A stretch of DNA of 64,000 bases from Yersinia mollaretii ATCC 43969 (lineage in GTDB: Bacteria; Pseudomonadota; Gammaproteobacteria; Enterobacterales; Enterobacteriaceae), in the NCBI RefSeq assembly GCF_013282725.1, contig NZ_CP054043.1, positions 2,666,001 to 2,730,000 of the forward strand. The letters run 5' to 3'. The translations under genes and the position numbers were made by a program. The notes beneath the pieces were generated by a model. It had not been told where the DNA came from. It ran no database searches and saw only the letters and a list, made by a program, of their open reading frames with translations. How positions within the stretch are numbered: position 1 is the stretch's first letter; every line of letters begins with the position of its first letter. Positions 49,591 to 58,333 of the stretch are shown here, piece after piece.

Positions 49591-50784
49591 ATGATCAGAG
49601 TTGAGATGTTGAGCACTGGGGATGAAGTGCTGCATGGGCAGATTATTGATACCAACGCGGCTTGGCTGGCGGATTATTTTTTTAATCAAGGTTTGCCCAT
49701 CAGCAGCAGGGAAACTGTCGGTGACTCACTCTCGGCACTTATCGAAGTGCTGACGGAGCGAAGCGAAGTTGCGGATGTGCTGATTGTGAACGGTGGGCTT
49801 GGGCCAACCAGTGATGATTTGAGCGCCTTAGCCGCCGCACGTGCCGCTGGCACGGAGCTGATCGAGCACCCGGAATGGATTGCGCGCATGGAGGCCTTCT
49901 TTCATGAGCGTGGCCGGGTGATGTCAGCAACCAACCGCAAACAGGCGCAAATTCCGGCCAATGCAGAGATGCTGGACAACCCGGTCGGCACGGCTTGTGG
50001 TTTTGCGTTGCGGCTGAATAAGTGTCTGATGTTTTTCACCCCCGGTGTGCCGTCAGAATTTAAAGTGATGGTAGAACAGCAGATTATGCCGCGTTTACGT
50101 CAACATTTTGATGTCGCCGAACCGCCATTGTGCTTGCGAATGACCACCTTTGGCCGCTCAGAGAGTGATTTGGCGTTAGAGCTGGACCCGCTGCCACTAC
50201 CGGAGGGCGTGGTGCTGGGTTATCGCTCCTCCGCACCCATTATTGAATTGAAGTTGACCGGACCAGCATCTGCGCGTTCGGCGATGGAACCTATCTGGCA
50301 GCAGGTCAGGGCGGTGGCGGGGGATAGCACGATATTTGAAGGTACTCAGGGCTTACCGGCCTTGCTGGCCGAACAATTGACGCAACGCGGCTTATTGCTG
50401 GCGGTCAGCGAGCAATTTACCGGCGGGTTGATGCACTGGCAGTTGCAGAGCGCTGCTGCACCGCTGGTGGGCGGTGAGCTGCTGCCGGCGCATTGTCAGG
50501 AGCCATTAGCTGATGTTGCCAGCCGCGCGCAGTCATTGTCTATGCTGTGCGGCGCTCAGGTGGTATTGGCGGTGAGTGCGATGCAAAATGATTGCTTGAG
50601 CATTGCGCTGCATACCCCTGAGGGGACATTCGCCCAGACGGTGCGTTATCAAGCTAGCCGTCATGGTCTGCGGACTCGTCAGGAGAGCAGCGCCATGCTG
50701 GCACTCGATATGCTGCGCCGCTGGCTGAAAGGCAGGCCGATTTGCGGTCAACATGGTTGGCTGGAATTGGTTGAGATCTTGTAA
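49591..50784 (+). CDS. yfaY: CinA-like protein YfaY
   Basis: A 397-residue CinA-family protein. Residues 1 to about 170 form the COG1058/MoCF-like domain (LSTGDEVLHGQIIDTNAAWL, NGGLGPTSDDLSA, TPGVPSEFKVM). The C-terminal part is the PncC-like deamidase domain. In active PncC the nucleophile lies in AESCTGG, but here the aligned stretch reads SEQFTGG, so the Ser is Gln and nicotinamide-mononucleotide deamidase activity is probably lost, as proposed for E. coli YfaY. The N-terminal domain may still act as an ADP-ribose or CoA pyrophosphatase. It is divergent from tyrP and followed by a terminator. Confidence 0.92.
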   Translation: MIRVEMLSTGDEVLHGQIIDTNAAWLADYFFNQGLPISSRETVGDSLSALIEVLTERSEVADVLIVNGGLGPTSDDLSALAAARAAGTELIEHPEWIARMEAFFHERGRVMSATNRKQAQIPANAEMLDNPVGTACGFALRLNKCLMFFTPGVPSEFKVMVEQQIMPRLRQHFDVAEPPLCLRMTTFGRSESDLALELDPLPLPEGVVLGYRSSAPIIELKLTGPASARSAMEPIWQQVRAVAGDSTIFEGTQGLPALLAEQLTQRGLLLAVSEQFTGGLMHWQLQSAAAPLVGGELLPAHCQEPLADVASRAQSLSMLCGAQVVLAVSAMQNDCLSIALHTPEGTFAQTVRYQASRHGLRTRQESSAMLALDMLRRWLKGRPICGQHGWLELVEIL

Positions 50785-50810
50785 CTAAAAAATAACTCTC
50801 CCCGAATGCC

Positions 50811-50840
50811 AAGACGCCGAGTTTAAATGGCGTCTTTTAT
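50811..50840 (+). terminator. Terminator of yfaY
   Basis: AAGACGCC (50811-50818) and GGCGTCTT (50829-50836), a perfect 8-bp stem, then TTATT. Confidence 0.85.
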
Positions 50841-50996
50841 TAACCTATACATAAATCAAATAAATCTATTTAATTATTTATCGGCTGTATTTTTTTGTTT
50901 TCATATTGGCTGTTTTTTATATTAACGGCTAACTGCTCACGTCTTGTACTGCTTTTATTTCTACGATACATTTTTGTTTTAAACAAAGGTGTGACT

Positions 50997-51773
50997 ATGC
51001 TTAATGTATTATTCTGCTGTTATTTTAACTTTAAATATTTATTTTATTCATTAGTGTTGGCCATTATTCTGTTTTTATTGTTCTCACTGAACTCAATGGC
51101 TGATAATAGACCGGGATTTGTCTGCGGTAAATTTAATGGTCATGTGATGGAAGTGCCTGATAACTATATTATCTACTGGGCGGAGTATGAGGGGAAAAGC
51201 TCTTGGACGCCGGGATTTACGCAGAATAAAAAAGGGTGTGATGCTAATTTTGTGGTATTGCCGATGATAGCCAGTTGGCCGGAGATGCAGCCTGGGGATC
51301 AATCAAAGTGGTATAAGCAACAACTGAAGTTTGAGGGGTTAACTATCAGTGTCGAACCATTAAGAAGACCTGATAAAGATATTACCTATATGCGTGATGC
51401 CTATCTTAGAGCAGAGAAAGATAAAAAATTTGATCCGGTTATCTATCTTGATGAATTAGAATTGTTTTTCGTTAAGGCAACCAGAAAATTATACCGTTCT
51501 AAACGTCCAGATAAAAGTGATCCTTACTGGCCCTATTGGTTTGATGAAGATATTAATGGTTATTATTGGTCCGAAATTAATGGGAGGATACCAGTGATAT
51601 TCGATTGCAGTTGGCTCCCATTGGAGAAGAGATACTTTATATGTGAGGCCATTTTTGTGATGCCAGAAATAGGCGCGCTTGTTGAAGTTATGTTTACACC
51701 AGAAAAATTACCGCAATGGAAAATCATTGTGAATAGCACTCAGGAGTTTCTGTTATCGCATATTAAAAATTAA
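50997..51773 (+). CDS. Exported protein of unknown function, partner of the RTX-subtilase gene
   Basis: A 258-residue protein that I do not recognise. AAGG seven bases before the ATG at 50997 supports this start over an in-frame ATG at 50895. A hydrophobic segment (about 14-32, ending SLNSMA before DNRPGF) is a signal peptide or an N-terminal anchor; no lipobox is seen. The body is rich in Tyr, Trp and Asp (YWAEYEGKSSW, DPYWPYWFDEDINGYYWSE) and ends with PEKLPQWKIIVNSTQEFLLS. Three or four Cys suggest disulfides in the periplasm. Only 11 bases separate it from the 1817-residue gene, so the two are co-transcribed. It may protect against, chaperone or inhibit that protein; none of this is shown. 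It is AT-rich. Confidence 0.75.
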   Translation: MLNVLFCCYFNFKYLFYSLVLAIILFLLFSLNSMADNRPGFVCGKFNGHVMEVPDNYIIYWAEYEGKSSWTPGFTQNKKGCDANFVVLPMIASWPEMQPGDQSKWYKQQLKFEGLTISVEPLRRPDKDITYMRDAYLRAEKDKKFDPVIYLDELELFFVKATRKLYRSKRPDKSDPYWPYWFDEDINGYYWSEINGRIPVIFDCSWLPLEKRYFICEAIFVMPEIGALVEVMFTPEKLPQWKIIVNSTQEFLLSHIKN

Positions 51774-51784
51774 GGAGGATAATT

Positions 51785-54700
51785 ATGCTACAACAAAATA
51801 GAAATGCAGGTGAGTTGCAACTCAATGCGGCCGATCTGGCTTGCGCCAGACAATTATTAGAATCTCACCAGGAGAGTAAAGACCCCGGCCCGATGTATGA
51901 CTTTTTGATCTCTAAAGAGGATCGCTATGCCACCTTGGCGAATGGTGTCGCGAGGGGCAACTCCATCGCGGGGGGAATGGCGATTCACTATTTGGAGAGT
52001 GTTGCCGCCAGCCACAATCAGCCGATAACTGAAGGGCAACTTAATGATATTCGTTTTGCTATGGCACGCGGATATCTTGATATGCAACAAGGCAGATTGG
52101 ATAAGAGTGGAGACACTATTTATGGTGATATTAATCATAAGCAAGCCGCATTGTTTCACAAAAAAGTATTTGAAAAGTTTAGGTTACCGCCGGAAGCCTG
52201 GACATTAGATCCGGTATTTAAAGCTATCGACGAAAAAAGTCGGCCAGTGTATTGGGAGCAGGTGTTAAATGCGGCGGGCAAGCCAGTGGAAGAGCTAAAG
52301 CTCTCTGTTGATACCTACCAAAAGATGGCATTATCCTCAAAGCTTGCCCCTGATGAGATCCAAAAATCCTCTCAAGAGTGGTTTGCAAGAGTCGATTCCC
52401 CTTCTGGCTACTGGGCGCTAGGAAAAAGTACCACCAGCCAACTCTTTACCACCCCCGACGAAACTCCCATCGCCATTCCGCAGTGCAATATTGACATCAA
52501 CATTACCCCCACTCCGCAAGCGACACAGCGCATTACCGATGAAGATCAAGTACAGCGGGATGTGACTAATGGCTATTTGGTCAATAAGCCCACACACCGT
52601 TTATCTTTTACCGATGGCTCACTGGATAAAACCGACTTTGCCTCGGTACAGATGGGGAGTATCGCCTCGGGTGGCATTCGTCCGGGGGAGATTCAGTTAG
52701 ATCCCAATATTCAGCCCAGCCGCTATTTATCCGAATATTATCTTGAGCGCCCCCGCTATATCTTACCGGAGAGCGGCTTATTTGATGCGGCCACTCTTAA
52801 TGGGTTATCAGCACAAGCCACCATTAATACTTATGTGGATCCGCTATTACTGGATTTAACCGGCAGTGGCGTGAAGATGACGGGTCTGAGGGAGGGCGTA
52901 TTATTTGATACCGATAACAGCGGCACCTTAAAACGCACCGGTTGGGCAGGGCCAAATACAGGTATGTTGGTCATCGATAATGGCAGTGGCAAAATTGAAA
53001 ATATCAGTCAGATGTATTCGGAATATTATGTGGGTGCGGCGGGTGTCGAGGGGCAGCCGGGGGAGAAACGTTATCAGGATGGTTTTGCCGCACTGGCAAG
53101 TGAAGACCGTGATAGTAATGGCGTGATCGATATTGATGATCCTATTTGGCACAAGTTACGTATTTGGCATGACTATTCACCTAACGGTATCGTCGATCCG
53201 GGGGAGCTAAAGCGTCTGGATAGCTGGCGTATTTCGCAAATTAATCTCAAAGCCACTGCTGCTGGTCATGATGATCGTCACGGTAATAGGGTCATGGCCC
53301 GCAGCATTTTTATGATGAATGGCAAGCTACGCGAGGTGCTGGCGGTGAATTTTGTCAGCTCACCCGTGAGCAATACTATTATCAAGCGTGATGATAATGG
53401 TGCATTCATCCGTTCTGTCTTGGGGGAAGTGGCGACCACGGCCTATATTCAGCTTGGTAATAAAAAGGCCAGCCTCTCTGCCGATGAGCTGGCAGTGAAT
53501 AATATTTATGGCGGCAATCAGGATGACACCTTAACCGCCAGTAAGGCGGGCAGTTGGCTGGCCGGGCGCGGCGGCAGTAATACTTATAAAGGGGGGGCGG
53601 GTAATGATGTCTTTGTTATCAGCGCCAGTGATGTGCCTAGTCACATCCAAGGGAATGGCGGAAGAGATACCGTCCTGATCAGCGGTGATAAAGGAGTTGC
53701 ACTGAATATGGCGCGCAGTGGTATCACCCTTGCTCAGGGCGGAGACGGCGATGACATCATTGTGAGTGGGGGCGATCGCGGCGTGTTTATTAAGGGCGGC
53801 AACGGCAACAGTACACTGGTCGGCGGGGGCGGTAATGATGTGCTGAGCGGCGGTCGGGGCAAGAATCATATTGTGGGCGGCAGTGGCAAAGCGGTGATCT
53901 ATGCTGGGCCACAAGGGGACAACATTTATGCCTCCGAACAAGGCAGCATTATCCACGCGGGTGGAGGGGTTGATCGTATTTTTGGCAATAAGCGCAATGA
54001 TGTGATCGTGGCGGGAAAAGGGGATGCGCTGATTGATGGCGGTGGCGGCATCAATGTGGTGGTACTGCACGGCAGTTATGCGGATTACACCCTTACCCGC
54101 ACGGAAAACGGCTATCAGGTGAAAGATAAGGTGGCGGGCCGTGACGGCACACTGACACTGAAGAATATTCAAAAACTGGATTTTGCCGATATTTCAGCGG
54201 TAGATCTGGGGGCGAACACGATTATCCCGCTCAATGATATTTTAATCTATGGCGATGGTTCACCCATTAGCCGCTCCCAGAATACGCGTATTCCGGCGCA
54301 AGCCGTGCTGGGCAATGATTTTCGTTTTAACACTGAGGCGCAGCTTGTCATCGCCAATGTGAGTGACGCCATCGGTGGCACTGTTCAGCTTAAGGATGAG
54401 GGTGATGTGCTATTCATACCGGATAGCACATTCACAGGAGTGATGAGTTTTAACTATGAAGTGAAGAGTGTGGAGGGGGATTCCGCCCTGTCTGTATTGG
54501 ATCTATCCAGCGGAGAGTCGGCGATAATGCGGGCAACCGTGGTGATGCGAAGTGCCGATATCCCTCATGACCCCCTGTTTACCCAGCAAACTTATCTCAA
54601 CGACATCAATGTGATTCCGGTTTGGCGGGATTATACCGGCAAAGGGGTGCGTATGGGCCAGTTTGAACCGGGAGGCGAATTTGCCACAGCACCAGAAATT

Positions 54701-57238
54701 TTTGATATTCAGCATCCCGACTTAGTCGCGAATGTCGATCCCCACTGGCTGGCCTCACAGAAGAAAACGGGCGAGTTGCCTGATGAAATCTCAAATCATG
54801 CCTCTATGGTCGCGGGTGTGATGGTCGCTGCTAAAAATCAGGTGGGGGGCGTTGGGGTCGCTTATGAGGCGCAACTGGGCGGTCACTATCTGAGCAATGA
54901 TGGTGCGGATCTCACCACGCTGGGTAAGATGTCCAGTTATGACGTCGTGAATCACAGCTGGGGCTTCAAACATGAGTTTGCCATCAGTAATCTCTCTAGT
55001 GGCATGATTAATCTCGCCATTATGCTCAATCTGACGTTGCACTACGCGGCAGCGAATGGTCGTGGCGGATTGGGTACCATTATTGTGACCACGGGCGGCA
55101 ATCAACGTAAACAGGGCGGCAGCACCCAAGGGTCGCTGATGAGCAACTCTCGTTTTGCTATTCAGGTGGCGGCAATGAACTCAAAAGGGGACCTTTCCAC
55201 TCTCCAGACGAACACGACACCATTCTCCAACCGGGGAGCCAGTTTGCTGGTTTCAGCACCGGGCAGTCACATTCTCTCCAGCAGTCAGCAGATCACCGCT
55301 GAGCGTGGGGCGGTATTTGGTGCGCAATACAGTCGCCAGCAAGGGACCAGTTTTGCCGCGCCAATCGTCTCAGGTATTACGGCGCTGATGTTGCAGGCCA
55401 ATCCGAATCTTGGCTATCGGGATGTACAACAAATCCTCGCGCTATCGGCCCGTCGGGTTAGCGACCCCTCCACTCAGTGGCGGACCAATAGTGCCAAAAA
55501 CTGGAATGGCGGGGGGATGCATGTGAGCCATGACTATGGTTTTGGTGCGGTGGATGCGCGGGCTGCGGTGCGTCTGGCGGAGAGCTGGACGGGTCAGAAA
55601 ACTGATGCAAACCAGCAGGTTTTGGCGGCAAACCATCAGTTTTCGGCAGGGAAACCGCTATCTGGTGGTGAGACAAGAGCCGCATCCCTCTTTCTGAGGG
55701 GCGATCTTGATGTTGAACAGGTTGAAGTTGATTTTAGTGCCCATGTGGGCCGTTTGGGGGATCTGACCCTCACACTCACCTCCCCGAATGGCACCAAAAG
55801 TATTCTGCTTGATCGTACAGGAAAAAAAGCGACCAACAGCAGTGATCAACAGGATACCGGCAGCCAGATCAGCGGCGATTTTAACCATACTTTTATGTCG
55901 ACCCTTCAACGGGGCGAAAACTCGGGTGGGATGTGGCGATTGGTGGTCAAGAGTGCCGAAAATGGTCTGCCTATTGAGCTTAAAAATTGGTCAGTACGGC
56001 TATTTGGCAATCCAGTGAGCCGTGATGATACCTACTTTTATACCGATGAATTTGCCACGTTGGTGAAAAAATCTCCCACGCGGGCCTCTCTCCATGATGC
56101 CATCGATGGGGTTGCCGGTGGGCGTAACACGCTGAATATGGCAGCAATCTCTGGCGATGTGAGGGCCAACTTGCTCACAGGAAAGGCGAGTCTGGGGGGC
56201 GAGCTACTGACTCTTCATTCCCCTGAGAGTATTCATAATCTGATCAGTGGTGATGGCAACGATATTTTAACTGCGGGTCGGGAAAGCAGCGTGCTTGATG
56301 GCGGACGTGGGCTAAACGTATTGGAAGGCGGGTCAGGAAACGAGGTTTTTGTGGTGCGTAAGCGCGCGGACGGCATTGATTGGATTGCGAATTTTGATGC
56401 CGATAAAAGGGAAGTCATTCAATTGGTGGGGTTCGCGGAGAAGAGATTTGGTGCCTTGCAGTTGAAACAAGAAGGGAAGGATGTGAGGGTACAACTGGTT
56501 GACAATCAACATATTCTTATCAAAGGGAGGCAGGTTGCGGCGCTGAAGGATCACCATTTCCACTTTGAGGATACCTTTACACCTCCTGTTGGCTATTTTG
56601 ACAGCAACATGAGGATAACTACTCCCGCATTGAAGAAGCCAACTGTGCAGGACAAACCCACGGCACCGAAGCAAACAAAGATTATGCTTAATGGCGGTGG
56701 GTGCGGTGTCAGCTTTTCTTTCGTTGATAATAAAATGGCCGCTTCATTGGCGGGGAAGGTATATCAGCGGGAAAACGCCAAACCCGCTCTGTTTGTCGTC
56801 ATGCCACAAGAGGGGAGAGCAGAATATGGCAATGCTATTCGGGGATTCCGCCACGGTATTGATAAAATTGATTTAAGCGCCGTGGCGATTCGTCATTTTA
56901 GTGAGTTAACTCTGATTAAGCGGAGGTCGATGATTATTAATGGGTTGGTTCTTATTCAAGGGGTAGATATCAACTCAGCAGCGCAAGGCCCTGAAGGTAA
57001 GAATATCGAATTTGTCTATCTGGATGGGTTGGATGTCGAACGTCTCAATGCGGGAGATTTTATTTTTGCGGATGCAGAAGTGATGTTATCAGATAGTCCA
57101 CCGAGTAATAACGATATTGAGCAACTGATTAATATTACGCCAGATTTTGATCACTCGGCCCGTGACTATGAGACGGTTTTTTCGCTCCCCAAGGTACCAC
57201 AACTCCTTACCCATACATTGACGGCAAGCCCATGTTGA
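51785..57238 (+). CDS. Giant mosaic protein: FrpC-like module, RTX repeats, subtilisin-like (S8) domain, P-domain
   Basis: An 1817-residue protein with no N-terminal signal peptide. In order: a unique N-terminus (1-340); a FrpC/RTX-adhesin-like module (about 352-481) with DPLLLDLTGSGVKMT, FDTDNSG and DSNGVIDIDDPIW; glycine-rich RTX-type repeats (about 575-760, e.g. GGGGNDVLSGGRGKN); a cadherin-like domain (about 825-915); a peptidase S8 domain (about 943-1270) with His1005 in NHASMVAGV, Asn1106 in TTGGNQ and Ser1189 in GTSFAAPIVSG; a proprotein-convertase P-domain (about 1296-1410); more RTX-like repeats (about 1485-1520); and a C-terminal region with GFRHGIDKIDLSAV, as in serralysin-type secreted proteins. 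The usual catalytic Asp appears to be Glu961 (GQFEPGG). RTX repeats and the lack of a signal peptide suggest type I secretion, but no ABC exporter genes are in the window. The substrate and target are unknown. Confidence 0.88.
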   Translation: MLQQNRNAGELQLNAADLACARQLLESHQESKDPGPMYDFLISKEDRYATLANGVARGNSIAGGMAIHYLESVAASHNQPITEGQLNDIRFAMARGYLDMQQGRLDKSGDTIYGDINHKQAALFHKKVFEKFRLPPEAWTLDPVFKAIDEKSRPVYWEQVLNAAGKPVEELKLSVDTYQKMALSSKLAPDEIQKSSQEWFARVDSPSGYWALGKSTTSQLFTTPDETPIAIPQCNIDINITPTPQATQRITDEDQVQRDVTNGYLVNKPTHRLSFTDGSLDKTDFASVQMGSIASGGIRPGEIQLDPNIQPSRYLSEYYLERPRYILPESGLFDAATLNGLSAQATINTYVDPLLLDLTGSGVKMTGLREGVLFDTDNSGTLKRTGWAGPNTGMLVIDNGSGKIENISQMYSEYYVGAAGVEGQPGEKRYQDGFAALASEDRDSNGVIDIDDPIWHKLRIWHDYSPNGIVDPGELKRLDSWRISQINLKATAAGHDDRHGNRVMARSIFMMNGKLREVLAVNFVSSPVSNTIIKRDDNGAFIRSVLGEVATTAYIQLGNKKASLSADELAVNNIYGGNQDDTLTASKAGSWLAGRGGSNTYKGGAGNDVFVISASDVPSHIQGNGGRDTVLISGDKGVALNMARSGITLAQGGDGDDIIVSGGDRGVFIKGGNGNSTLVGGGGNDVLSGGRGKNHIVGGSGKAVIYAGPQGDNIYASEQGSIIHAGGGVDRIFGNKRNDVIVAGKGDALIDGGGGINVVVLHGSYADYTLTRTENGYQVKDKVAGRDGTLTLKNIQKLDFADISAVDLGANTIIPLNDILIYGDGSPISRSQNTRIPAQAVLGNDFRFNTEAQLVIANVSDAIGGTVQLKDEGDVLFIPDSTFTGVMSFNYEVKSVEGDSALSVLDLSSGESAIMRATVVMRSADIPHDPLFTQQTYLNDINVIPVWRDYTGKGVRMGQFEPGGEFATAPEIFDIQHPDLVANVDPHWLASQKKTGELPDEISNHASMVAGVMVAAKNQVGGVGVAYEAQLGGHYLSNDGADLTTLGKMSSYDVVNHSWGFKHEFAISNLSSGMINLAIMLNLTLHYAAANGRGGLGTIIVTTGGNQRKQGGSTQGSLMSNSRFAIQVAAMNSKGDLSTLQTNTTPFSNRGASLLVSAPGSHILSSSQQITAERGAVFGAQYSRQQGTSFAAPIVSGITALMLQANPNLGYRDVQQILALSARRVSDPSTQWRTNSAKNWNGGGMHVSHDYGFGAVDARAAVRLAESWTGQKTDANQQVLAANHQFSAGKPLSGGETRAASLFLRGDLDVEQVEVDFSAHVGRLGDLTLTLTSPNGTKSILLDRTGKKATNSSDQQDTGSQISGDFNHTFMSTLQRGENSGGMWRLVVKSAENGLPIELKNWSVRLFGNPVSRDDTYFYTDEFATLVKKSPTRASLHDAIDGVAGGRNTLNMAAISGDVRANLLTGKASLGGELLTLHSPESIHNLISGDGNDILTAGRESSVLDGGRGLNVLEGGSGNEVFVVRKRADGIDWIANFDADKREVIQLVGFAEKRFGALQLKQEGKDVRVQLVDNQHILIKGRQVAALKDHHFHFEDTFTPPVGYFDSNMRITTPALKKPTVQDKPTAPKQTKIMLNGGGCGVSFSFVDNKMAASLAGKVYQRENAKPALFVVMPQEGRAEYGNAIRGFRHGIDKIDLSAVAIRHFSELTLIKRRSMIINGLVLIQGVDINSAAQGPEGKNIEFVYLDGLDVERLNAGDFIFADAEVMLSDSPPSNNDIEQLINITPDFDHSARDYETVFSLPKVPQLLTHTLTASPC

Positions 57239-57289
57239 TCATCGTCCATTTTATGCGGCTATTTATTCTGTCTGGTAACAGCCCGTTTT

Positions 57290-57318
57290 AATACCCACTC
57301 AGTTGAATGGGTATTTCT
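57290..57318. terminator. Bidirectional terminator between the RTX-subtilase gene and ecotin
   Basis: AATACCCA (57290-57297) and TGGGTATT (57308-57315) form a perfect 8-bp stem with short T-runs on both sides, placed between convergent genes. Confidence 0.75.
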
Positions 57319-57351
57319 CATTCAGCATGACAGAATGACTCTGCGGAGGAG

Positions 57352-57858
57352 TTACTTCACCTGCGCGTTTCTCACTTCTTCACCAGCTTGCCAAATCCGA
57401 TATTTTACATCTACGCCTTGTGGCACATAAACGACAATCGGCAGGCGGCTGTTATAGCGCTGCATAGCGGCGTCACCCAGATTGGCGACTACAAATTGTG
57501 GATGACGGCTATTATCTGGGCAGGCCATCATAGTGGAGGCGGGGCCCGAGATTTTTTCCATCACCAGATAGTCAAAGCCCCAACCCGACAGGGTTCTGGT
57601 TTCCAGATTACCGCCAAGCATATGGTGGTTGCAGTCAACCTCCAGCGTTTTGCCGATCAGTAATTCCACTTTGAAGTTTGATTCATCTTTTTGTGGCTCA
57701 AGGTAAATCACTTGCCGTGTCATGCCAGTTTCAGCGGCTGGATAAGGGGCGATTTTTTCTAATGGTTGTTGTTGATCAAGCGGCTGTGGGGTCTCCGCCA
57801 TTGCACTAGCCGATGTTGCCATTAATAAGCAGGCTACCATGATTCTACTGTTGTTCAT
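57352..57858 (-). CDS. eco: Ecotin, periplasmic serine protease inhibitor
   Basis: A 168-residue protein with a signal peptide ([20 protein letters not shown]). Mature ecotin is a dimeric inhibitor of chymotrypsin-fold serine proteases such as trypsin and elastase. The reactive loop STMMACP is conserved with the P1 Met; the disulfide Cys pair is in [11 protein letters not shown] and MMACPD. From [12 protein letters not shown] to [10 protein letters not shown] it follows the E. coli protein. The N-terminal region after the signal is longer by a Gln-rich stretch. AGGGAT precedes the ATG. It is convergent with the subtilase-domain gene, although ecotin is not known to act on S8 enzymes. Confidence 0.95.
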   Translation of the reverse strand: MNNSRIMVACLLMATSASAMAETPQPLDQQQPLEKIAPYPAAETGMTRQVIYLEPQKDESNFKVELLIGKTLEVDCNHHMLGGNLETRTLSGWGFDYLVMEKISGPASTMMACPDNSRHPQFVVANLGDAAMQRYNSRLPIVVYVPQGVDVKYRIWQAGEEVRNAQVK

Positions 57859-58036
57859 CTTTTATCCCTATGATTTTTCAGGTAATGCCGTGGATAAAGT
57901 AGCATATAACCTAGAGTTTTATTATAGGTGGAATCCGAAGTATTCCCATGAGGAATCATCCAAGCTTATGTTTTGAGCGCACAATCGGCAAGTGGAATGG
58001 TCAAGATGTCGCCCATAAAAAGGCTTAGCGGATTAA

Positions 58037-58060
58037 CGAAAAAGGCCCGTAAGGACCTTA
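58037..58060 (-). terminator. Terminator of the nrdAB-yfaE operon
   Basis: On the minus strand AAGGTCC-TTAC-GGGCCTT is followed by a T-run (TTTTTCG), four bases after the yfaE stop. Confidence 0.8.
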
Positions 58061-58063
58061 GTG

Positions 58064-58330
58064 TTAAAGCTCTATTTCAATATCACCCAGCGGCTGGCAG
58101 CAGCAGGGGAGAATCTCGTTGGGCTGAATAAAGGCCAGTGGCGGCTGTGAATAGCAAACTTCGCCTTTGAGTAAGCGCAGGCGGCAAGAGCCGCAATAGC
58201 CAGAGCGGCACTGGTACTCAATCTGTACCTGATGGTGTTCGAGTGTTTCCAGCAAATTGCGGCTATCAGCAGGGCGGTGAAGCTGGGCACCGGTGGTGCT
58301 CAACTTCACGGTATAGCTGTCAGTTTTCAT
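58064..58330 (-). CDS. yfaE: Ribonucleotide reductase ferredoxin YfaE
   Basis: An 88-residue plant-type [2Fe-2S] ferredoxin that supplies electrons for assembly and repair of the NrdB diiron-tyrosyl radical cofactor. The four ligands are in CRSGYCGSCRLR (C-x4-C-x2-C) and the later Cys in EILPCCCQP. The ATG at 58330 is chosen over the TTG one codon before. It starts three bases after the nrdB stop and is the last gene of the operon. Confidence 0.94.
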   Translation of the reverse strand: MKTDSYTVKLSTTGAQLHRPADSRNLLETLEHHQVQIEYQCRSGYCGSCRLRLLKGEVCYSQPPLAFIQPNEILPCCCQPLGDIEIEL

Positions 58331-58333
58331 CAA

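Noticed and set aside
53531..54172. 213-codon minus-strand frame opposite the RTX repeats
   Set aside because: It arises from the repetitive Gly-rich codons of the RTX region on the other strand.
51785..57238. Idea that the giant protein is a two-partner or type V secreted protein
   Set aside because: No signal peptide, no TPS domain and no barrel at the C-terminus are seen; RTX repeats favour type I export.
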